NCBI GenBank assembly: GCA_903853285.1
Contig: CAINTF010000077.1
Location: 1 to 6,478, forward strand
Direction of reading: 5' to 3'
Origin: an uncultured Acidimicrobium sp.
Lineage (GTDB): Bacteria > Actinomycetota > Acidimicrobiia > Acidimicrobiales > Ilumatobacteraceae
DNA length: 6,478 nucleotides
Shown: piece after piece, positions 1 through 4,871 of the stretch
Position numbering within the stretch: position 1 is the first letter of the stretch
Layout of the letters: every line of letters starts with the position of its first letter
Position numbers and translations under genes: made by a program
The notes under the pieces: model-generated
What the model saw: only the letters and a program-made list of their open reading frames with translations
The model's database searches: none
What the model was told of the DNA's origin: nothing

Positions 1-168
1 GGTCAGGCTATTTCATACAAACTTGGCGAGCGAGTGTGGCTCGATTTACGCGATGACGCCCGCAAAAAGCACGGCTCGGCATTTGACTTGCGCAAGTGGC
101 ATGCACACGGGCTCGACTTAGGCAACCTTGGACTCGACTTGCTCAAATCTGAAATGGCTCGCTTCTAA
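1..168 (+). CDS. C-terminal end of a DUF885-family protein (5' truncated by window)
   Basis: This is an open frame from the first base to a TAA stop, giving 55 residues that start GQAISYKLGERVWLDLRDDA and end in EMARF. The pattern 'GQA-SYK-GE---LR--A----G--FDLR--H---L--G---L--L' is what I recognise as the extreme C-terminus of DUF885 proteins. These are large, often about 550-residue, zinc-peptidase-like proteins of poorly defined function, related in fold to carboxypeptidase-type metallopeptidases. The HEXXH-type metal site that would support peptidase activity lies upstream of the window and cannot be checked here. The stop codon directly abuts the stop codon of the convergent transpeptidase-like gene, with no bases between them. 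The family call rests on this short tail only; a DUF885 match for the complete protein would settle it. Confidence 0.72.
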   Translation, partial: GQAISYKLGERVWLDLRDDARKKHGSAFDLRKWHAHGLDLGNLGLDLLKSEMARF

Positions 169-735
169 TTAAGGAACAACTACAACCTTTGTGCCAAGCG
201 TGGCCCACTGATAAATGAATCGAGCATCTTGCGTGCTCGAACGCAAGCAACCACTGCCATTGAAGGTTCCTAGCTCCTCGACTGTCTGCATCGGTTTTCC
301 ATTTCGAGTAGGAATCTCATGAAAGCCCACGTTGCCACCGTTGCGACCAATCGCAAAGCGTGTCATAAAACGAAAAGTGACACCAGCAAATTCTGGACTA
401 TACGAAACCGGTGATTTGCTAAACACGGCGAATGTACCTTTTCCAGGCTGCCCGAGCATTCCCGAAACAAGAAAAGTGCGAATCACTTCATTGTCATCAT
501 TGATGACCCATACGCGTTGTTGGCGATTGGCATAAACGATGCGTCGACCGCTTCCCGACTTGACTGGAACCGGTGCAACTTCAACAATGGTGGTCTCAGT
601 TGTTGGTGGCACGATCGTCGTACTCGTTGATGTACTTGTAGTAGTTGCGTCACCCGAACCTGCACTGGCTGTTACAACACTCGCACTGCCCATGATCGAA
701 AGTGCAAAAACTGCCGCCACGGCTAACCGCTTCAT
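169..735 (-). CDS. Secreted L,D-transpeptidase-like protein (YkuD domain)
   Basis: This 188-residue exported protein has a Sec-type signal peptide (MKR, hydrophobic residues 4-22, likely cleavage after Ala23-Ser-Ala25). A Thr/Ser/Pro-rich linker follows at about residues 30-60, and a short YkuD-type catalytic domain at about 64-188. L,D-transpeptidases make 3-3 cross-links in peptidoglycan or attach proteins to it, using a catalytic cysteine. The C-terminal half carries the expected pieces: GFHEIP with His139, then SGCLR with Cys163 and Arg165, and a closing hydrophobic strand GTKVVVV. The usual S/T-H-G-C-x-R box reads G-S-G-C-L-R here, so the His two residues before the Cys is Ser161. No lipobox is visible, so it is probably secreted or held in the wall rather than a lipoprotein. 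Its ATG overlaps the deoC stop (ATGA), which implies co-transcription and translational coupling with deoC, although the functions are unrelated. The family call is fairly secure; activity is inferred. Confidence 0.85.
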   Translation of the reverse strand: MKRLAVAAVFALSIMGSASVVTASAGSGDATTTSTSTSTTIVPPTTETTIVEVAPVPVKSGSGRRIVYANRQQRVWVINDDNEVIRTFLVSGMLGQPGKGTFAVFSKSPVSYSPEFAGVTFRFMTRFAIGRNGGNVGFHEIPTRNGKPMQTVEELGTFNGSGCLRSSTQDARFIYQWATLGTKVVVVP

Positions 736-1391
736 TGAGCCTCGGCCAAAATTGCCCGCGAGGCGGATGCTCCGATTCGACTTGCTCCGGCTTCAATCAT
801 CGCGATTGCATCCGCATAGGTGCGAATACCGCCACTTGCTTTTACACCAATTTTTTCTCCAACAGTTTTTCTCATCAACCGCACTGCGGCCAGTGATGCA
901 CCACCCGCTTTGTGAAACCCCGTCGACGTCTTAACGAAGTTGGCGCCACCAAGTACCGCTGCTGTGCACACACCTGCAATCTGCTCGTCATTCCACAGTG
1001 CAGACTCGATAATGACTTTGAGTATCACGTCTGATGCAATTGCGGCACGAACTGCAGCAACTTCAGTTGTGACTGCAGGCCAATTGCTCGTGCCAACATA
1101 TGCCAAGTTGACTACCATGTCGATTTCGTTTGCACCGTTGTCACACGCTTGCTTAGCCTCAGCAGCTTTTGTCTCTGTGCTGTGCGCACCAGAGGGAAAT
1201 CCCACAACCGCTGCGATATTGATGGATGGGGGCAAGGCATCTTTTGCAAGCGGCAACAGGGATGGCGAGATGCAAATTGCGCCAACTTGGAGTTCGACAG
1301 CCTCGACGCACAGTCGCACAACATCAGCCAAAGTTGCCTCTGGGGCAAGCAGTGTGTGATCAATCATCTGAGCAAGTTTTCCCGCTTCCAT
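732..1391 (-). CDS. deoC: Deoxyribose-phosphate aldolase
   Basis: DeoC is a cytoplasmic class I aldolase that cleaves 2-deoxy-D-ribose 5-phosphate into acetaldehyde and glyceraldehyde 3-phosphate, the last step of deoxynucleoside breakdown. The 219-residue product has normal length for the family and all the landmarks of its TIM barrel: IDHTLL at 10-15, EIDMVVN with Asp91, VKTSTGF with the Schiff-base Lys154, and VKASGGIRT with the second active-site Lys184. The frame stays open upstream to 1523, but that extension would run into tdk and does not look like DeoC. The ATG at 1391 is chosen because an AAGGTG ribosome-binding site precedes it and MEAGKLAQMIDHTLL matches the usual N-terminus. The stop TGA overlaps the start of the transpeptidase-like gene by 4 bases. 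It is divergent from tdk, also a deoxynucleoside gene. Function is high confidence; the start is probable. Confidence 0.95.
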   Translation of the reverse strand: MEAGKLAQMIDHTLLAPEATLADVVRLCVEAVELQVGAICISPSLLPLAKDALPPSINIAAVVGFPSGAHSTETKAAEAKQACDNGANEIDMVVNLAYVGTSNWPAVTTEVAAVRAAIASDVILKVIIESALWNDEQIAGVCTAAVLGGANFVKTSTGFHKAGGASLAAVRLMRKTVGEKIGVKASGGIRTYADAIAMIEAGASRIGASASRAILAEAQ

Positions 1392-1397
1392 CACATA

Positions 1398-1403
1398 CAC
1401 CTT
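1398..1403 (-). promoter_or_regulatory. Ribosome-binding site that sets the deoC start
   Basis: On the minus strand AAGGTG lies just upstream of the ATG at 1391, with 8 bases between the AAGG core and the start codon. This is good Shine-Dalgarno spacing and favours this start over the longer open frame reaching 1523. Confidence 0.6.
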
Positions 1404-1431
1404 ATTGCCATGTGCGCGGAGGGGGCATCGC

Positions 1432-1441
1432 AGACTACGGT
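1432..1441. promoter_or_regulatory. Candidate bidirectional -10 region for deoC and tdk
   Basis: The ten bases AGACTACGGT contain two TAnnnT boxes, one per strand, sharing the same central TA. TACGGT reads rightward (1436-1441), 10 bases before the tdk ATG. TAGTCT reads leftward (1437 to 1432), about 40 bases before the deoC ATG. A rightward start 7-9 bases after the box would fall within a few bases of the tdk ATG, giving an almost leaderless mRNA. A leftward start would leave a leader of about 30-35 bases containing the deoC ribosome-binding site. No good -35 box is visible rightward; leftward, TTGCCA at 1458-1453 is present but at a short 15-base spacing. This is inferred from sequence pattern only. 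Confidence 0.35.
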
Positions 1442-1451
1442 TCTTGGCGAC

Positions 1452-2063
1452 ATGGCAACCTTGCGATTCAGTTTCGGCACAATGGGTTCGGGCAAGAGCA
1501 CCCTCGCGCTCCAGATTCATCACAACATGTCATCGCGCGGCGTGCCAGGTTTGCTACTCACCAAACTCGATCGAGATGGTTCGCAAGTAACAAGTCGTTT
1601 GGGTGTTTCTGCACCAGCAATCGAAATGGCACCTGGTCTCAATCTGTTCGAACTTGCAAAGTCACATATGCCTATTTCATTCATTGTTTGTGATGAGGCA
1701 CAGTTTTACTCGCAAGAGCAATGTGACCAACTTGCCCAAATCGTTGATGAACTCAATGTCGATGTTTTTGCCTTCGGCCTCATTACAGACTTTCGCGGAT
1801 TACTTTTCGATGGCACCAAACGCATGCTCGAAATTGCCGATCAACGAATCGAGATGCAAGTGGAGGCAAGGTGCTGGTGTGGCGAACGCGCCAATAACAA
1901 TGCGCGGTTAGTTAATGGCAGGATTGTGTACGAAGGAGAAACCGTTGTTGTTGGGGACACGGACAAGACGATGAGTGAGCCGCTATTTGGTGATGAAGTG
2001 CGATACGAGTTGCTCTGTCGCAAGCATTACATCGCTGGCGACATGGGACCTGCTTCTAACTAG
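1452..2063 (+). CDS. tdk: Thymidine kinase (type II)
   Basis: Tdk phosphorylates thymidine (and deoxyuridine) to the monophosphate with ATP in the cytoplasm, the entry step of thymidine salvage. The 203-residue protein shows the family's parts in order: P-loop GTMGSGKST (9-17), VCDEAQF (79-85) with Asp81 for magnesium and Glu82 as the expected catalytic base, the FGLITDFRGLLFDGTKRML block (108-126), and a zinc-binding lasso domain with Cys141, Cys143, Cys189 and His192. The first zinc pair is C-W-C rather than the C-x2-C of E. coli Tdk; I believe this is a common actinobacterial form, not damage. The ATG at 1452 gives MATLRFSFGTMGSGKST, the usual short lead-in to the P-loop. It has no ribosome-binding site at normal distance; a GGAGG at 1418-1422 lies about 30 bases upstream, too far. 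The start may be leaderless. Its end overlaps the convergent VanZ-like gene by 8 bases. Confidence 0.95.
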   Translation: MATLRFSFGTMGSGKSTLALQIHHNMSSRGVPGLLLTKLDRDGSQVTSRLGVSAPAIEMAPGLNLFELAKSHMPISFIVCDEAQFYSQEQCDQLAQIVDELNVDVFAFGLITDFRGLLFDGTKRMLEIADQRIEMQVEARCWCGERANNNARLVNGRIVYEGETVVVGDTDKTMSEPLFGDEVRYELLCRKHYIAGDMGPASN

Positions 2064-2484
2064 TTCGATTTCGTAATTTGTATGTGTTGCGTATGTGTGA
2101 GAGTTGCACTATCACCACAACGACACCGATTCCCACAACGTTGCCGACCAAGTCACTCGCTTGACGGGCACGCAAGTCGGTAAACCATGGCTGGGCAATT
2201 TCTACAAACAGCGTCCAAACCGCAAGTGTCAATACTGCGAGCAAACGCACTCGTTGCGTCGTGAATGCAACAGCAACAAGCACGGCACATGTACCCCAAA
2301 TAACAGCATGTAAGTCGGCGTCGCCTGTTGGACGATTATTCATCACTGAAGTTGTTGCACCGTGATTGACTCGCATAAAAAAATTAATGATGTTGCTCCA
2401 CCATTGAATTGCGCTGTCCGACCACATCAGTGCTGTTGCACAAACCACTGCGGCTATCGCCACGATTTTGGGCAGTCGCTGCAC
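2056..2484 (-). CDS. VanZ-like small integral membrane protein
   Basis: From the chosen GTG start this is a 142-residue protein with four likely membrane helices, at about residues 7-22, 58-74, 80-97 and 112-128. The layout of polar residues within helices fits the VanZ-like family: DLHAVIW (57-63), FVEIAQ (93-98), and R-x-x-S-D-L-V-G-N-x-x-G (107-118). VanZ is an accessory teicoplanin-resistance protein in enterococci, but most family members have no known role, so no resistance function is claimed. The start is uncertain. The frame is open from a GTG at 2559, which would make 167 residues overlapping the upstream oxidoreductase by 73 bases. A GTG at 2484 lies only 2 bases after that gene's TAG and suits translational coupling, so it is preferred. 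The 3' end overlaps the convergent tdk by 8 bases. Membrane location is confident; family assignment is moderate. Confidence 0.75.
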   Translation of the reverse strand: MQRLPKIVAIAAVVCATALMWSDSAIQWWSNIINFFMRVNHGATTSVMNNRPTGDADLHAVIWGTCAVLVAVAFTTQRVRLLAVLTLAVWTLFVEIAQPWFTDLRARQASDLVGNVVGIGVVVVIVQLSHIRNTYKLRNRTS

Positions 2485-2486
2485 AA

Positions 2487-3773
2487 CTAGCCCAGACGAA
2501 TTGCGCGCTTTACCGGACGATCCCAGCCAGGTTGTCCAGTTGGCTTTGGGCTCGGCCACAGACCTGGACCCATCTCGACCATGCCGTGATGCGCACCGTA
2601 TTCACCGAGCAAATTAAGAAATGGATCTGCGGGAAACGCTTCGGCTCCGCGAACACCGGTGTTTTTCCAACTGCCATTGCTCAGCAATTCGAGGGCAACC
2701 ACTGGGCAGATTGCGGTTTGCCACAAAACTGCTTGTGAACCCCAGTCGCGCATTGTCGTCTCATTGTCGGCAACGTGATACAAATAAATTTCTCGTGGCT
2801 TTCCGTCGTAGGTGCCGCGCACCCAAGTGCCTGCACAGGTTTTCCCGTGCATCAAGTGTCCGAGTTTCGCTGGGTTTGGCAACACCGCTGCCAACACGTC
2901 GCGCGGCGACACCGAAACATCTCCGACTCGTACATGCTCTTTACTATCAAGGCCTAAGTAAGCAAACGTCTTCAGCCAGTCAATGAACTCAGCGCCGAGG
3001 CTGTACTTAAATGTGACGCGCTTGCAATCAATCTCGCGCGGAATGAGAAGTACTTCTTCGTGTTCTACGTTGACGCACTCGTATGGACCGATGCCTGCAG
3101 GAAAGTGAAACACTTCGGGCTCGCTAAAGCAGTCAGTTGTGTACAAACCTCGCTCTGCTTCCCACACGATTGGTGGATTCAGACATTCTTCGATGGTGGT
3201 CCAAATGGAAAATGTCGGCGCAAAGTCAAGCCCGTCAATTGACAAGTTTGAACCGTCACGCACACCAATCTCGTCAATGGTGTCGAAAAGGTTGTCTGCG
3301 GCGTAGCGAGCAAAAACGTCACTGAGACCTGGTTCGACGCCCATACCCACGAGGGCCAAAATATTGCGCTCGCGCCACTTTGCATCATCGTCGAGCTGAC
3401 TCTTACCCAACGGTTCGCCGACTTCCTCATATGGATTCGTAGGGTGCGGCGCACTCAGGTTCATCGCCATGTCGATGTAGTTGCAGTGCGAATCATATGC
3501 AGCGCCAAAAATTGGCTCGTTCATGCGTGGATCACATGCGTTGACGACAACATCAGCTTTGACTTTGTGAATAAGCGCCGAGATTGCCGCGCGATCACGG
3601 GCATCTATCTGCTCTGCAACAAACTTTGAGCGATCATCGAGTAGCGCAATTGCTTCTTCGGCTCGAGATATTGAAATGTCGGCGAGGACAAAAGTCTTAA
3701 AGAACGATCGGGTCTCTGCAATAGACGCCATTGAGGCACCTACGCCACCTGCTCCGATTACCAAGATATTCAT
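2487..3773 (-). CDS. Saccharopine dehydrogenase-family NAD(P)-binding oxidoreductase
   Basis: This is a 428-residue cytoplasmic protein. The N-terminus MNILVIGAGGVGASMA carries the Rossmann GxGxxG motif (Gly8-Gly-Val... within residues 1-16), followed by the family's 'VKADVVVNAC' strand (71-80), 'CNYIDMAMN' (97-105) and 'LVGMGVEPGLSDVFA' (141-155). The C-terminal part matches the saccharopine dehydrogenase C-terminal/catalytic region in general layout. Relatives include the lysine-pathway enzymes that interconvert saccharopine with glutamate or 2-oxoglutarate products, and carboxynorspermidine synthase of polyamine synthesis. No neighbouring gene points to lysine or polyamine metabolism, so the substrate is left open. 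An upstream GTG at 3797 would add 8 residues, but the ATG at 3773 fits the fold start and has a partial GGTG ribosome-binding site. A weak promoter-like pair (TTGCAT, 18 bases, TAACAA) lies at 3831-3802. It could also be read through from the FKBP gene 87 bases upstream, and the VanZ-like gene follows at once. Confidence 0.85.
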   Translation of the reverse strand: MNILVIGAGGVGASMASIAETRSFFKTFVLADISISRAEEAIALLDDRSKFVAEQIDARDRAAISALIHKVKADVVVNACDPRMNEPIFGAAYDSHCNYIDMAMNLSAPHPTNPYEEVGEPLGKSQLDDDAKWRERNILALVGMGVEPGLSDVFARYAADNLFDTIDEIGVRDGSNLSIDGLDFAPTFSIWTTIEECLNPPIVWEAERGLYTTDCFSEPEVFHFPAGIGPYECVNVEHEEVLLIPREIDCKRVTFKYSLGAEFIDWLKTFAYLGLDSKEHVRVGDVSVSPRDVLAAVLPNPAKLGHLMHGKTCAGTWVRGTYDGKPREIYLYHVADNETTMRDWGSQAVLWQTAICPVVALELLSNGSWKNTGVRGAEAFPADPFLNLLGEYGAHHGMVEMGPGLWPSPKPTGQPGWDRPVKRAIRLG

Positions 3774-3860
3774 TACACACCAATTCGTTGAGCACACAAC
3801 ATTGTTATTGTGCGCATCTCTGTTGATGCAAGTCTACCGTTGAAGTTTTGTGATCAACCC

Positions 3861-4235
3861 TTAGAAAACGTTGAGCAAATCAACAACGAACACAAGTGTT
3901 TCTCCGCCTTTGATCACACCGCCTGCACCATGATCGCCATATCCAAGATGCGCGGGAATTGTGAGGCTACGACGTCCGCCAACCTTCATACCAGCAACGC
4001 CTTGATCCCAGCCTGCGATTACTTGTCCGTTGCCCAATCGAAATTCAAATGGGTCATTGCGATCCCATGATGCATCAAACTGCTGGCCGTTGCTGTACGC
4101 AACACCCACATAGTGCACTGAAACGTTTTTGCCATTCAGTGCTTCAGCACCAGTCCCAACTGTTATGTCTTCAATAACGAGTTCGGTCGGTGCTGGTTGT
4201 TGTGGAATGGTTACCTGTGGCTTGGAAGTTGACAT
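3861..4235 (-). CDS. FKBP-type peptidyl-prolyl cis-trans isomerase
   Basis: This 124-residue, single-domain FKBP catalyses cis-trans isomerisation of Xaa-Pro bonds and assists protein folding. Residues 1-17 are a polar, Pro/Gln-containing lead with no signal peptide or lipobox, so a cytoplasmic location is likely. The FKBP domain spans about 18-124. The pocket residues known from human FKBP12 are all present: Tyr42, Phe53-Asp54, Arg59, Phe63, Val72-Ile73, Trp76, Tyr99 in LGYG, Ile108, and Phe116 in LVFVVDLL. The domain should therefore be active. The start ATG at 4235 has no clear ribosome-binding site. A TAnnnT box sits 6 bases upstream, suggesting a leaderless mRNA. The gene follows the initiator tRNA and its terminator on the same strand, and is likely transcribed separately from the tRNA. 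Confidence 0.95.
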   Translation of the reverse strand: MSTSKPQVTIPQQPAPTELVIEDITVGTGAEALNGKNVSVHYVGVAYSNGQQFDASWDRNDPFEFRLGNGQVIAGWDQGVAGMKVGGRRSLTIPAHLGYGDHGAGGVIKGGETLVFVVDLLNVF

Positions 4236-4241
4236 CGGAGC

Positions 4242-4247
4242 AGGCTA
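4242..4247 (-). promoter_or_regulatory. Candidate -10 box for a leaderless FKBP transcript
   Basis: TAGCCT on the minus strand fits the TAnnnT form and ends 6 bases before the A of the FKBP ATG, the spacing expected when transcription begins at the start codon. A weak -35-like TTTTAG lies 17 bases upstream, overlapping the T-rich tail of the tRNA terminator. There is no Shine-Dalgarno sequence, which agrees with a leaderless start. Confidence 0.4.
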
Positions 4248-4273
4248 CCAATCTGCAAGTGGAACTAAAATGC

Positions 4274-4305
4274 AAAAGGCCCACCGATTTCTCGGTGAGC
4301 CTTTT
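4274..4305 (-). terminator. Rho-independent terminator of the initiator tRNA
   Basis: Two 14-base arms (4274-4287 and 4292-4305) pair around a 4-base loop. On the minus strand 13 pairs are Watson-Crick and one is G-U; on the plus strand the same position would be a C-A mismatch, so the hairpin favours minus-strand RNA. The stem begins AAAAGGC and ends GCCTTTT, followed by a T-rich stretch (GCATTTTAG). It begins 6 bases beyond the tRNA 3' end, well placed to end the tRNA transcript before the FKBP gene. Confidence 0.85.
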
Positions 4306-4311
4306 ACTTAC

Positions 4312-4388
<77 letters not shown>

Positions 4389-4401
4389 TCGTAGAGGTTG
4401 T

Positions 4402-4431
4402 ACGGTAGCGAGCGGGATGCCAGCTTGGCAA
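4402..4431 (-). promoter_or_regulatory. Probable promoter of the initiator tRNA
   Basis: On the minus strand TTGCCA (4431-4426) and TACCGT (4407-4402) are 18 bases apart and resemble housekeeping sigma-factor -35 and -10 boxes (TTGACA and TAnnnT). Transcription would begin about 6-8 bases before the mature 5' end of the tRNA, leaving a very short leader for RNase P. A 13-base dyad, TGCCA-GCT-TGGCA (4418-4430), overlaps the -35 box and could bind a regulator, although short dyads also arise by chance. Confidence 0.5.
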
Positions 4432-4469
4432 CCTCGACACCAATACCGATACGGATAAACATCTCATAT

Positions 4470-4853
4470 ATGGCACTCTTTTCTCGAACCCCCAAGGCAA
4501 GTGCAAGTGACTTGGAGGCGTTGCGTGTTGAGCTTGATCAACTTCGCAGCGAATTGACGAAACGTACCAATGAACTTTCCATGATCACTGCTGCAACAAA
4601 TGGTCTTGATCAGCGACTTATTGTGATTGACACTCGGCTCACAAACATGACATCTGAACTTTCCAATCAGTTGCACGAATTGGGAAACGAGATGCAATCG
4701 CTTGCCGAACAACAGTCTGACCCTATGTCTGCAGCTGCACTTGAGCAGATACGTGTCAGCCAAGTTCGCATAGCCAATGAGCAGGCTCGATACGAGATCG
4801 CATTCCGTCAAGATTTGGCTGCACTAGCAGAGCACTTCAGCAGAATAAAGTAA
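4470..4853 (+). CDS. Small coiled-coil protein of unknown function
   Basis: I do not recognise this 127-residue protein. After a short start MALFSRTPK, residues 13-82 form a long predicted coiled coil with regular leucine/valine/isoleucine spacing (DLEALRVELDQLRSEL and onward). A break at about 83-87 (SDPMS) precedes a second helical stretch (88-127) rich in Ala, Gln, Arg and Glu. There is no signal peptide or membrane helix, so it is probably cytoplasmic and self-associating. The frame could be extended upstream to 4398, but that part overlaps the tRNA promoter and lacks coding character, so the ATG at 4470 is chosen. No ribosome-binding site is seen; TAAACA at 4456-4461 could serve as a -10 box for a near-leaderless mRNA. 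It is divergent from the initiator tRNA and ends 18 bases before the convergent UPF0182 gene. Confidence 0.75.
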   Translation: MALFSRTPKASASDLEALRVELDQLRSELTKRTNELSMITAATNGLDQRLIVIDTRLTNMTSELSNQLHELGNEMQSLAEQQSDPMSAAALEQIRVSQVRIANEQARYEIAFRQDLAALAEHFSRIK

Positions 4854-4871
4854 TCGTTAGTCAGTAATTAA

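Noticed and set aside
539..934. Plus-strand open frame of 131 codons
   Set aside because: It is antisense across the transpeptidase-like and deoC genes, both well supported by motifs, and has no recognisable domain.
1149..1451. Upstream extension of the tdk frame, including an ATG at 1410
   Set aside because: It runs antisense through deoC. The Tdk fold begins right at the ATG at 1452, and the added residues look non-coding.
1392..1523. N-terminal extension of deoC to a start at 1523
   Set aside because: It overlaps the start of tdk on the other strand, does not resemble DeoC, and the ATG at 1391 has a well-spaced AAGGTG site.
2056..2484. Reading the VanZ-like gene as an antibiotic-resistance gene
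   Set aside because: There are no vanR, vanS, vanH, vanA or vanX genes nearby, and VanZ-like proteins are widespread outside resistance clusters.
2485..2559. Longer form of the VanZ-like protein from GTG at 2559
   Set aside because: It would overlap the oxidoreductase gene by 73 bases and add a polar stretch not needed for the four-helix layout. It is not excluded, since a weak AGG lies before that GTG.
3802..3831. Promoter-like pair TTGCAT and TAACAA upstream of the oxidoreductase, with a small GCATC/GATGC hairpin
   Set aside because: The -10 match is poor, the stem is only 5 bases with no T tract, and read-through from FKBP is possible. It is mentioned in the gene entry only.
4398..4469. 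Extended start of the coiled-coil gene
   Set aside because: It overlaps the tRNA promoter, and the residues are unlike the rest of the protein.
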